Origin: Methanomicrobia archaeon
GTDB taxonomy: Archaea; Halobacteriota; Syntropharchaeia; Alkanophagales; Methanospirareceae
Direction of reading: 5' to 3'
Assembly (NCBI GenBank): GCA_016928455.1
Contig: JAFGKP010000040.1
Span: forward strand, 1-9,718
DNA: 9,718 nucleotides
Numbering within the stretch: the first letter of the stretch is position 1; each line of letters opens with the position of its first letter. A model generated the notes under the pieces. The model was not told the origin of the DNA. It saw nothing but the letters and a program-made list of their open reading frames with translations, and made no database searches. The position numbers and the translations under genes are program-made. This document shows, one piece after another, positions 1 through 5,839 of this stretch.

Positions 1-912
1 GATCAGACGATCGCAGAGATCCCTGCCGGAGGCACCGGACATGCTGAAGTCACATGGGACGTCAGCGAGGCAATCGGGACGCACACGATCTACGTACGCG
101 TTGATCCGGTGGACATGATAGAGGAGACGAACGAAGGGAATAACGAAGCGTTCAGAGAACTGGGCGTTCCTGGCGTGACCTGCTCGGACCCCGCCGTTAG
201 TATCTATCACGCCGAGACCTCGGTTACTGATGATCCGGTGGGTGACGGCTACAGTGTCTCGAACGCGCCGGCGAACGTGGCTCTCGGTAGTGCGAAAGGC
301 TTCACGATCACGGCAACGGGTCCCGACGGAACGTACTTCTTCACGATCACGTTCGCAACGCCGGTCAGCGAGAACTTCAAGCTTTTTAAACTCCCTGACT
401 GGACGGAACTGCCTTACACCGTCCTCGATACCTATACCATTCAGGTGCCGTTGTCGATCACCGGGGGCGTGCTCGATCCCGCGTTTATCCTAGCTTCGAT
501 CGTGATCTTCGACACCGAAGCGCCGGCACAGCCGTACCCGAGCATCTCGGGCACCTTCAATGGCACCATAACGCCCTCTCAAACACTCCTTGTCTCGCGG
601 CTGTACATCTATCCGTGTGCAGGCACCGGCGGGCACCCGGAACATGCTGCGTTCTCGTATACGAACGGCACGAAGCTCGCTGAAGTTTCATGGGATGGCT
701 ATCAGGGCGATTGGGACACGCTTACCTTCCCAACAGCATTCACGCTGCAGGCCAACGAGACGTATACATACAGCATCAAAACAGGCTCGTATCCGCAGAT
801 ACACCATCAAGCCACACTACAAACCGCGAATGGCTGGATAAATTGCTCAACGTTCACCGACGTTAACGGAAAGAGCTATACGGGTTGGATACCCGCACTG
901 CGATTGGACTGA
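1..912 (+). CDS. Extracellular CARDB-domain surface protein, 5' truncated
   Basis: The reading frame is open from the first base, so only the C-terminal 303 residues are visible. Visible residues 1-53 are the end of a CARDB (APHP-like) adhesion domain, with the typical run GTHTIYVRVDP, then IEETNEGNN. Residues 55-175 form a beta-rich middle section that vaguely resembles a choice-of-anchor domain. Residues 179-303 are a distinct C-terminal domain starting ISGTFNGTITPSQ, with conserved-looking YPCAGTGGH, TGSYPQIHH and NGWINC motifs. I recall this domain from secreted proteins of ANME, Syntrophoarchaeum and Archaeoglobus-type archaea. Two cysteines (about 206 and 282) could form a disulfide, and several N-x-S/T sites suggest glycosylation. 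No C-terminal membrane anchor or PGF motif is seen. The protein is probably exported and binds at the cell surface; its ligand is unknown. The GTG at 109 lies inside the CARDB domain and is not the start. Confidence 0.85.
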   Translation, partial: DQTIAEIPAGGTGHAEVTWDVSEAIGTHTIYVRVDPVDMIEETNEGNNEAFRELGVPGVTCSDPAVSIYHAETSVTDDPVGDGYSVSNAPANVALGSAKGFTITATGPDGTYFFTITFATPVSENFKLFKLPDWTELPYTVLDTYTIQVPLSITGGVLDPAFILASIVIFDTEAPAQPYPSISGTFNGTITPSQTLLVSRLYIYPCAGTGGHPEHAAFSYTNGTKLAEVSWDGYQGDWDTLTFPTAFTLQANETYTYSIKTGSYPQIHHQATLQTANGWINCSTFTDVNGKSYTGWIPALRLD

Positions 913-917
913 CCGAG

Positions 918-942
918 TGATCTGGTGGGGACGTGAAGATCA
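918..942. terminator. Hairpin between convergent genes
   Basis: A perfect 6-bp inverted repeat, TGATCT (918-923) and AGATCA (937-942), lies between the stop codon of the surface protein (910-912) and the stop of the convergent flavodoxin (946-948). It could help end either transcript, but no T-run follows, so its role is uncertain. Confidence 0.25.
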
Positions 943-945
943 GGA

Positions 946-1416
946 TCAGCCTGCTTTCGGCACACGCAGCCCGCGCGCGAACTGCGTGGCAGCCGCTAAA
1001 TCCGACTCGTTCGGCCGTCCCTTATTGAGCCCGCCAAGGAGCTTGAACGGCCAAACCGTCTCATAGCCGCGGCAGGAGAACTCACCGATGATCATGAAGC
1101 CCTTCTCCGTTAAGGCGTTGCGCAAGCGCCGGTTATACCGGTTGAAAATCCTGCCCTCAGCCAGCCCACTTGTGGAGAAGATGAACGCCTTCCTATTACT
1201 GTGCGCTGGCCACGCGCGAACCAGTGCCAGCAACTCCTCATCGTGCCTGCCCCAGTAGATCCCTGAGCCGAGTCCGATGAGGTCGTACTCGTCGATTACG
1301 GTGCCGTGTGCCGTATCAACGGTAAGGAGCTCAGCGTTGAGCACTTCCGCGATCGCCCGTGCCACTTTGGCCGTATTCCCCTGGTGTCGCGATGCGTAGA
1401 TGATGACGGCTTTCAT
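946..1416 (-). CDS. Small flavodoxin-domain protein
   Basis: This is a 156-residue flavodoxin-fold protein, a normal length for the family, expected to bind FMN and carry electrons in the cytoplasm. The phosphate-binding loop is residues 9-15 (SRHQGNT) just after the first strand KAVIIYA. A second flavin-loop motif GLGSGIYWGRHDEE covers 48-60, and FSTSG and the C-terminal FKLLGGLNKGRPNE match archaeal flavodoxins of this type. The frame is open upstream to 1659, but homology begins at the ATG at 1414-1416. That ATG is preceded by a GGTGG ribosome binding site about 6-7 nt away, so I chose it. It is a single gene, divergent from the LeuA/CimA gene and convergent with the surface protein. The partner enzyme cannot be told from context. 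In methane-metabolising archaea such proteins may replace ferredoxin, which is inference. Confidence 0.85.
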   Translation of the reverse strand: MKAVIIYASRHQGNTAKVARAIAEVLNAELLTVDTAHGTVIDEYDLIGLGSGIYWGRHDEELLALVRAWPAHSNRKAFIFSTSGLAEGRIFNRYNRRLRNALTEKGFMIIGEFSCRGYETVWPFKLLGGLNKGRPNESDLAAATQFARGLRVPKAG

Positions 1417-1546
1417 TTCGCCCACCTGGTTTCTGTTGTTGCCACGAGGTCGTCTCGTTCCGTGCGTTCTTATCTCTCTGTTACAGCAATGTGAGTGACG
1501 TAAGGAGATGGCGGCTGGTACGCCTCCACGACTCTCAGACGGTCTA

Positions 1547-1592
1547 CTATTAATAAACGGCGATTCACTATTTATAGGTAGTAAACGAGGAG
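1547..1592 (+). promoter_or_regulatory. Promoter and ribosome binding site of the LeuA/CimA gene
   Basis: A TATA-like element CTATTAATAAA (1547-1557) would place the transcript start near 1578. The GAGGAG ribosome binding site at 1587-1592 would then sit in a short leader 10 nt before the ATG at 1603. A second A/T element, CTATTTATAG (1568-1577), lies too close to the binding site to leave it in the transcript, so the upstream box is preferred. Confidence 0.5.
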
Positions 1593-1602
1593 CACTGGTC
1601 AT

Positions 1603-3084
1603 ATGGCGGTCGAAAAGACGATAAAGATCCTGGATACCACCTTGCGCGATGGTGAGCAAACCCCCGGGGTCTCATTGACCCCTGAACAGAAGTTGCTGAT
1701 AGCCAAGCAGCTTGATCTGCTCGGTGTGGACATTATCGAGGCAGGAACGGCGATTATCTCGGAAGGCGAGCAGCGTGGGATTAAAGCGATCGCGAACGAG
1801 GGCTTGAACGCGGACATTTGCTCGTTCGCACGGCTCCTCAAGGGCGATATCGATGCCGCACTTGCCTGTGATGTAGATGCTGTGAATCTCGTGGCTCCCG
1901 TTTCTGATGCGCACATCCAGAAGAAGCTGAAGATGGATCGCGAGACACTGCTCGCGAAGACGATCGAGAGCGCGGAGTACGTGAAATCACATGGCTTAGC
2001 CGTCGAGATCAGCTCAGAGGACGCGTCACGGGCTGATAGGGTATTCCTGAAAACCTTCTTCGACCGGTTAGCGCCGCTCGTTGACCGCTTATGTTTCTGC
2101 GATACGGTAGGCGTGCTCTATCCGGAGCGTGCGAAGGAGATCTTCCAGGAGCTCTGCACTGTTGCCACACCCGTTTCCGTTCATTGTCATAACGATTTCG
2201 GTCTGGGCACGGCGAATTCTATCGCCGCGGTTCAGGCGGGTGCGCAGTGCGTACACGTCACGGTGAACGGGCTCGGTGAGCGTGCAGGTAACGCATCGTT
2301 GGAGGAGGTTGTAACCGCGTTGGAGCTGCTCTACGGCGTGAAGACGCGAATAACAAAGGCGAAATTGTATGAGACCTCGCGACTCATCCGGAATGTGACA
2401 AAGATGCCTATCGCACCGAATAGGCCGTTGATCGGCACGAACGCATTCACGCACGAGTCTGGCATGCACGTCCACGGAACCCTGGCGGATACAACACTGT
2501 ACGAGCCGATCGATCCGGCAATCATCGGACGGACGCGCCGGTTCGCCTTCGGTAAGCATACCGGAAAGGCCTCGGTGAAGCGCGTACTTGAGGACATGAA
2601 GCTCACGGCAAACGAGGAGCAGACCCAGCAGATCCTGGCGAAGGTAAAAGCGCTTGGCGACAAAGGCAAACTGGTCACTGATTCAGATTTCCAGGCGATT
2701 GTCGAGGATGTCTTGCGTATCGAGCGCGAGGAGCGTATCAAGCTGCTTGATCTCTCCGTGGTCTCCGGGAAGAACGTATGTCCTACCGCATCGATTCGCT
2801 TACAGATCAATGGTGAAGAGATAACCGAGGCCAGCGTGGGTATCGGGCCTGTGGATGCCGCGATCAACGCGTTACGGAAGGCGCTCGCGGGCCATGAGAT
2901 GAACGATCTGCAGCTCGAGGAGTATCACGTCGACGCGATCACCGGCGGAACGGACGCGCTTGTGAGCGTCGTTGTCCGAATCACTCGTGGTGATCGCACG
3001 CTTACCGCGAGCGGCGTGAGCGAGGATATCGTTATTGCCTCGGTGAATGCGCTCATTCACGGCGTTAATCGTCTGTATCCGTGA
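1603..3084 (+). CDS. leuA: 2-isopropylmalate synthase / (R)-citramalate synthase family
   Basis: This 493-residue enzyme condenses acetyl-CoA with a 2-oxo acid: 2-oxoisovalerate for leucine if LeuA, pyruvate for the isoleucine route if CimA. The DRE-TIM barrel carries the catalytic DTTLRDGEQTPG motif (11-22; R15 and D16), metal ligands H194 and H196 in HCHNDFG, and GERAGN (225-230) with N230. A linker follows (KHTGKASV at 318-325). The C-terminal allosteric dimer domain from about residue 365 contains SGKNVCPTASI, GPVDAAINA and HVDAITGGTDAL, so the protein is full length and probably feedback inhibited. The substrate loop reads EAGTAI (46-51), as in Archaeoglobus LeuA and close to methanogen CimA (EAGSAI), rather than the EAGFP typical of other IPMS. 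The family is certain; the substrate is not. The start has a GAGGAG ribosome binding site 10 nt away. It stands alone, with no leuBCD nearby. Confidence 0.93.
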   Translation: MAVEKTIKILDTTLRDGEQTPGVSLTPEQKLLIAKQLDLLGVDIIEAGTAIISEGEQRGIKAIANEGLNADICSFARLLKGDIDAALACDVDAVNLVAPVSDAHIQKKLKMDRETLLAKTIESAEYVKSHGLAVEISSEDASRADRVFLKTFFDRLAPLVDRLCFCDTVGVLYPERAKEIFQELCTVATPVSVHCHNDFGLGTANSIAAVQAGAQCVHVTVNGLGERAGNASLEEVVTALELLYGVKTRITKAKLYETSRLIRNVTKMPIAPNRPLIGTNAFTHESGMHVHGTLADTTLYEPIDPAIIGRTRRFAFGKHTGKASVKRVLEDMKLTANEEQTQQILAKVKALGDKGKLVTDSDFQAIVEDVLRIEREERIKLLDLSVVSGKNVCPTASIRLQINGEEITEASVGIGPVDAAINALRKALAGHEMNDLQLEEYHVDAITGGTDALVSVVVRITRGDRTLTASGVSEDIVIASVNALIHGVNRLYP

Positions 3085-3090
3085 TACCTG

Positions 3091-3140
3091 CGTGCCGACC
3101 GCACGGACGTTATCACAGACTCCTGGCGTTCTGATAAACG
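3091..3140. terminator. Hairpins between convergent genes
   Basis: Seven bases after the LeuA/CimA stop there is a 5-bp stem CGTGC/GCACG (3091-3095 and 3101-3105). It is followed by a second imperfect stem CGTTATCA (3108-3115) with TGATAAACG (3132-3140; one bulged A). No long T-run follows on either strand. They may serve as terminator structures for the two genes that meet here. Confidence 0.3.
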
Positions 3141-3143
3141 GTT

Positions 3144-4037
3144 TCAAATCTCGATTCCCAGGAATGTCCGTATCAGGTATCCAATAGCAAATGTCAGACC
3201 CGCCACACAGAGGCTGAGGGTCGCCATCTCAAGGAACCGTTTCCTGAACGGGAGGTCCTTGGCAACGGAAACGTAAAACGTGAATAGCAAGATCACGATG
3301 AGCGCGTTGACCAGGGTTGCTCCTAGAGCTACATAGACATTTGGCAGTACGAAGAAGGGCAGTATCAAAAAGGCCACGGTCAAGATATACGCCACACTGG
3401 TATATACCGATGCTTTGATCGGATCCTTCAGTCCTTCCTCATGTACTTCGGACTTGGTTGATAGATATTCGGACGCCCCCATAGAAAGTGAGGCAGCTAT
3501 GCCGGTAATAAGACCGGCCAATGCGATAAGGCGTGTGTTTTGAAACGCGAAGGTGAAGCCCGCGAGTGCTCCTGTTAGTTCGACGAGAGCATCGTTCAGC
3601 CCGAGAACGATTGATCCGACATACATGAGCCGCTCCTCGTTGATCATACTGATAAGCTTGTTCTCATGCTCGTTTTCATCTTTTAGTATGCTCCTGGCGT
3701 CTGATACGTGCGGGGCTATATCATGATACGATATTTGAGCGCTCTTCTCTCCCCGTTCCATTAGCTTCACACCGAATGTTATGCCCAGTATCCGCGCGAT
3801 GAGATAGTATTTCAAAAGCATCAACCGCGAGGGCTTTATGTCTTGTTTGGTGTAGGCCTTCCATATCCGGTAGTGCTTAAGCTCTTCGTCAGCAATATCA
3901 AGCAGAACCTGCTTGTTTTGCTCATCTTTTGCCGACTGCGCGAGCTTGCGGTAAATATAATGTTCCGTAATTTCGTTTCTCTGAAATGTCAGAATCTTCC
4001 TTTTTAACTCGTCATCAATGGTTGCGGTGGCGATCAT
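3144..4037 (-). CDS. Erythrin-VIT1 fusion metal transporter (MbfA-like)
   Basis: This 297-residue protein joins a cytoplasmic ferritin-like (erythrin) domain to a VIT1/CCC1 membrane domain. The four-helix bundle shows a complete di-iron ligand set: E22/E25 in NEITEHYIY, E52xxH55 in EELKHY, E94/E97, and E121xxH124 in DENEHE. The membrane part starts near residue 138 with the family motif GLNDALVELTGALAG. The second segment contains SLSMGASEYLS, and about three more segments bring the total to five. Family members export or sequester Fe(II) or Mn(II); rhizobial MbfA exports iron and protects against oxidative stress. Here the erythrin domain probably senses or delivers iron. I chose the ATG at 4035-4037 because the domain begins there and a TATA box lies 28 nt upstream, giving a leaderless mRNA; the 28 extra upstream residues in the open frame look non-coding. 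It is a single gene. Confidence 0.9.
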   Translation of the reverse strand: MIATATIDDELKRKILTFQRNEITEHYIYRKLAQSAKDEQNKQVLLDIADEELKHYRIWKAYTKQDIKPSRLMLLKYYLIARILGITFGVKLMERGEKSAQISYHDIAPHVSDARSILKDENEHENKLISMINEERLMYVGSIVLGLNDALVELTGALAGFTFAFQNTRLIALAGLITGIAASLSMGASEYLSTKSEVHEEGLKDPIKASVYTSVAYILTVAFLILPFFVLPNVYVALGATLVNALIVILLFTFYVSVAKDLPFRKRFLEMATLSLCVAGLTFAIGYLIRTFLGIEI

Positions 4038-4060
4038 GCTTAACGATTGAGCCAAATTCG

Positions 4061-4078
4061 ATATAAATCTTCCCACGT
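4061..4078 (-). promoter_or_regulatory. Leaderless promoter of the erythrin-VIT1 gene
   Basis: Read on the minus strand, a purine-rich BRE-like GTGGGAAG is followed by the TATA box AGATTTATAT (4070-4061). The box centre is about 28 nt before the ATG at 4037, so transcription should begin at or next to the start codon. No ribosome binding site is seen, which fits leaderless translation. Confidence 0.6.
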
Positions 4079-4190
4079 AGCCTGGTACACGACACGATCG
4101 GACCGGACTATAGAGAGCCATCCGAATGAGAAACCCGTTCGCGCGACGATGCTTCGTGACGGCTCAATCCGTTTGTCCAGTTCGAGTGAC

Positions 4191-4409
4191 TTATTGTTTT
4201 TCCCGCTTTGCCGTCCCGAAGTCCTTCAGTATCAGTATCCGTTCATCGGGCTCACGGCAGATCAGAATCGTCTGGAGCGGTTCGGAATCCTCAACGAGGA
4301 GCATGGGCAATCGTTTGACCACAGACGTTCTTCGCCGCCGCTTCTTGTCATCAGTGAATACCCGTATCAGTGCTTCTGGGTCGGGGAACAGGAACTCGTC
4401 TTCTGGCAT
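4191..4409 (-). CDS. Possible small hypothetical protein
   Basis: This is a 72-residue open frame that I do not recognise. It has an acidic N-terminus (MPEDEFLFPDPEALI), a basic patch with DDKKRRRR near residues 20-27, and a segment LLVEDSEPLQTILI that looks like strand-forming protein. Codon choice resembles the neighbours. There is no clear ribosome binding site; TATA-like sequences lie at 4428-4434 and 4472-4481. Two plus-strand frames also cross this stretch, but their arginine/serine-rich or irregular translations look like shadows. If this frame is not real, 4080-4540 holds no gene. It lies downstream of the RHH regulator on the same strand, 134 nt away, and could be cotranscribed with it. 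Whether it is coding is uncertain. Confidence 0.4.
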   Translation of the reverse strand: MPEDEFLFPDPEALIRVFTDDKKRRRRTSVVKRLPMLLVEDSEPLQTILICREPDERILILKDFGTAKREKQ

Positions 4410-4493
4410 GTGCTGAGCTAAAACTCGTATATCGTCTACAAGTTACGTAAGGTGTGTTGGGATTTAAACTTTTGTATAAGCGCCCTGGACGAA

Positions 4494-4515
4494 CTTTCAA
4501 AGAACTTCTTGAAAG
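4494..4515. terminator. Strong hairpin downstream of the RHH gene
   Basis: A perfect 7-bp inverted repeat, CTTTCAA (4494-4500) and TTGAAAG (4509-4515) with an 8-nt loop, begins 29 nt after the RHH stop codon. It could be extended inward (GAA/TTC) by bulging one A. It lacks an adjacent T-run, so it may be a transcript 3'-end or processing structure, or a protein-binding palindrome for the gene that follows. Confidence 0.4.
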
Positions 4516-4543
4516 CCCACCCCTCAACAGCCTGTCTACCCAC

Positions 4544-4906
4544 TCATTTTTGGCCCAGACCTACTACTTCCATCTGCTTCTTCAGCCGCCGCCGAAACTC
4601 CCGGTTTTCCATCAGCGATAAGAAGTTAAATATGAACTCGCAGTCAGCCTCTTCGGTCTTGCTTAGCGCGTCGAACATCAAAACCCGCTGTTTCGCCAAC
4701 TCGCGTATTTGCTTGTCCACTTCGCGACCCAGGTGGAGGTAATGGCTGATCGCCTGTGAGCGACTATCCCAGAGCCCGTCTTCCACCTCTTTGTCGATCG
4801 CCCGCCGCACTTGCGGATGTATCGAAATTGAGAACGTCTCCTTAAGATCGCCCGTTCGCCTTTTTCGCGCTTCGCTCCCGCGGGGTTCACCCGCACCTTC
4901 TACCAT
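4544..4906 (-). CDS. Ribbon-helix-helix transcription regulator
   Basis: This 120-residue protein has an N-terminal ribbon-helix-helix (CopG/Arc-like) DNA-binding domain: the strand TFSISIH (about 24-30), helix PQVRRAIDKEVEDG (31-44), then the turn and second helix starting DSRSQAISHYLHLG (47-60), with the SRS helix-capping motif. Helical sequence from about 60 to 115 (REVDKQIRELAKQR, then RRRLKKQMEV) probably mediates oligomerisation or binds an effector. The basic segment before the strand (about 9-18) may contact DNA. The ATG at 4904-4906 follows an excellent GAGGTGA ribosome binding site at a 7-nt spacing, and a TATA box lies further upstream. It is divergent from the unknown operon at 5110-5647, and repeats between the two promoters are plausible operators, so it may control itself and that operon. 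An antitoxin role is possible, but no adjacent toxin is recognised. Confidence 0.8.
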   Translation of the reverse strand: MVEGAGEPRGSEARKRRTGDLKETFSISIHPQVRRAIDKEVEDGLWDSRSQAISHYLHLGREVDKQIRELAKQRVLMFDALSKTEEADCEFIFNFLSLMENREFRRRLKKQMEVVGLGQK

Positions 4907-4913
4907 TTCCGTT

Positions 4914-4952
4914 TCACCTCGCCAACAACATTCTACCTGCCTGTTTATAAAT
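4914..4952 (-). promoter_or_regulatory. RHH gene promoter and ribosome binding site
   Basis: On the minus strand the TATA box ATTTATAAA (4952-4944) predicts a start near 4923. That gives a short leader carrying GAGGTGA (4920-4914) 7 nt before the ATG at 4906. Confidence 0.65.
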
Positions 4953-4953
4953 G

Positions 4954-5026
4954 TTGCTTTTTAACAGCAATAAAGTATTTCGTTCATTCGTAACAATACC
5001 ATTTGTCAGAACAAATACCGTTTGCC
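4954..5026. promoter_or_regulatory. Operator-like repeat cluster between divergent promoters
   Basis: The space between the two divergent TATA boxes contains three repeat structures. TTGCT (4954-4958) pairs with AGCAA (4966-4970), directly behind the RHH TATA box. A perfect 6-bp palindrome ATTTGT-CAGA-ACAAAT spans 5001-5016. AATACCATTTGTC (4995-5007) recurs with 11 of 13 bases as AATACCGTTTGCC (5014-5026), offset by 19 bp, which is close to two helical turns. This arrangement suits cooperative binding by a dimeric regulator, most simply the adjacent RHH protein. Binding itself is inference. Confidence 0.5.
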
Positions 5027-5032
5027 CATTAG

Positions 5033-5099
5033 TTTTATATACTCGCCCCGCACTAGGTAGGTTCTGTTGGGGTTCAGTCAACCTTAACAGTTAGGAGGG
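5033..5099 (+). promoter_or_regulatory. Promoter and ribosome binding site of the unknown operon
   Basis: The TATA box TTTTATATAC (5033-5042) predicts a start near 5063 and a leader of about 45 nt. AGGAGGG (5093-5099) is a strong ribosome binding site 10 nt before the ATG at 5110. A nearer ATG at 5102 opens only seven codons and sits too close to the site. Confidence 0.6.
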
Positions 5100-5109
5100 C
5101 AATGTTGCC

Positions 5110-5382
5110 ATGGAATACAAACTGAAAAAAACAGAAGCAATGGGACACCCTCGCATTGTAGGAACTGAGCTAGATGGGGGGCATACATCTCGTTCTACCC
5201 CAGAACAGACCCAGTCCCCGTCTAAGAGACCTCTAAGTCCGGAATCGCGGGAGGAATTGAAACAATTTGTGGAGAAATGGCGAATGTTCATCGACGATCC
5301 TTCGCTTTTGGATCAGCCGATGCGCATGGTTGCGGAGTTCTTCAGGGAAGTTGCAATAGAGGAGGGGCTGATCGGTGAATAG
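5110..5382 (+). CDS. Hypothetical protein, first gene of a two-gene operon
   Basis: I do not recognise this 90-residue protein. The N-terminal half (about 1-45) is polar, rich in T, S, P and G, and probably disordered. The C-terminal half (SPESREELKQFVEKWRMF, then DDPSLLDQPMRMVAEFFREV) looks like two amphipathic helices with acidic ends. There is no signal peptide, membrane segment or cysteine motif. The start is well supported by AGGAGGG at a 10-nt spacing and an upstream TATA box. The stop overlaps the next gene by 8 nt, so the two products are probably made together and may form a complex. The divergent RHH regulator and the repeats upstream suggest regulated expression. The small size and partner make a toxin-antitoxin-like or accessory module conceivable, without direct evidence. 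Confidence 0.7.
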   Translation: MEYKLKKTEAMGHPRIVGTELDGGHTSRSTPEQTQSPSKRPLSPESREELKQFVEKWRMFIDDPSLLDQPMRMVAEFFREVAIEEGLIGE

Positions 5383-5647
5383 AGCTGTCGTCGTAGGAAC
5401 GCCACTACGCTGCTCTCAGATCAGTGATAGAGTAACGACCACGAACGGTGAGGTTACCGAAAAACGCACCGTAAGGTTAGAAAACGACGTGTTCTCCATC
5501 ACGCTGAAAGGGCAGCCCGACAAACTGCCCTTCATCGAAGGCGAAGCGTACGGTGCCGAATTCCGCAATGCAGACACAGATGCACCTGCCATCCTGGCTG
5601 GGACCGTCGATAGCGAGCCGAGGGAAGTGAAGCGGCATGGAAGGTGA
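5375..5647 (+). CDS. Hypothetical protein, second gene of the operon
   Basis: I do not recognise this 90-residue protein. It begins at a GTG (5375) inside the end of the previous gene, with GGAGGGG (5361-5367) 7 nt upstream, a typical translational-coupling arrangement. The sequence is beta-rich and charged: RAVVVGTPL, RTVRLENDVFSITLKG, then FIEGEAYGAEF, ending in a basic tail EVKRHGR. This suggests a small soluble beta-barrel or sandwich. No catalytic motif, cysteines beyond one, or membrane segment is evident. The minus-strand frame across the same bases (5416-5856) has an implausible composition and is taken as a shadow. Function unknown; it is probably a partner of the helical protein encoded just before. 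Confidence 0.65.
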   Translation: MNRAVVVGTPLRCSQISDRVTTTNGEVTEKRTVRLENDVFSITLKGQPDKLPFIEGEAYGAEFRNADTDAPAILAGTVDSEPREVKRHGR

Positions 5648-5698
5648 TATGGAAGGCAGTGAGTGACCAGAATCGGGCAGAGGGTTGCGGGCCGGCCT

Positions 5699-5732
5699 AG
5701 TCCAAAGCGGACTGGCTTGCTCCAGAGCGGAC
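5699..5732. repeat. Short tandem repeat and hairpin in intergenic DNA
   Basis: TCCAAAGCGGAC (5701-5712) recurs as TCCAGAGCGGAC (5721-5732), with a period of exactly 20 bp. The first copy also forms the hairpin AGTCC-AAAGC-GGACT (5699-5713). It lies 52 bp after the operon's last stop codon and could be a terminator structure or a binding-site pair. The rest of 5648-5839 shows no gene that I can support. Confidence 0.4.
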
Positions 5733-5839
5733 GCGTTTCACCTCCTTCCCGCTGAGTTATCTTCCTTCCAATAACTCCTCGGTGTCCGCGGAGAAATAGG
5801 TCCGGCCCCACGTTCCCGTTCGCATAGACCGACCGGTGT

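Noticed and set aside
1417..1659. Upstream extension of the flavodoxin frame by 81 residues
   Set aside because: The extension overlaps the start of the divergent LeuA/CimA gene, has an arginine/serine-rich non-protein composition, and lies before a good GGTGG site and the start of flavodoxin homology at 1416.
2089..2867. Minus-strand frames of 156 and 178 residues within the LeuA/CimA gene
   Set aside because: They are antisense to a fully conserved enzyme and show no family motifs; they arise from codon bias.
4047..4421. Plus-strand frame of 124 residues
   Set aside because: It starts inside the erythrin-VIT1 promoter, has no ribosome binding site, and its translation is irregular; it is probably a shadow of non-coding DNA or of the minus-strand 72-residue frame.
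4954..5026. CRISPR-like repeats
   Set aside because: Only two imperfect 13-bp units occur with no regular spacers and no cas genes; operator sites explain them better.
4544..5647. Classical toxin-antitoxin locus
   Set aside because: The RHH protein could be an antitoxin, but the neighbouring genes are divergent rather than downstream and show no PIN, RelE, MazF, HEPN or Fic motifs that I can see.
5648..5665. Five-codon frame MEGSE after a GGTGAT sequence
   Set aside because: It is too short to support as a gene, and the apparent ribosome binding site overlaps the previous stop codon.
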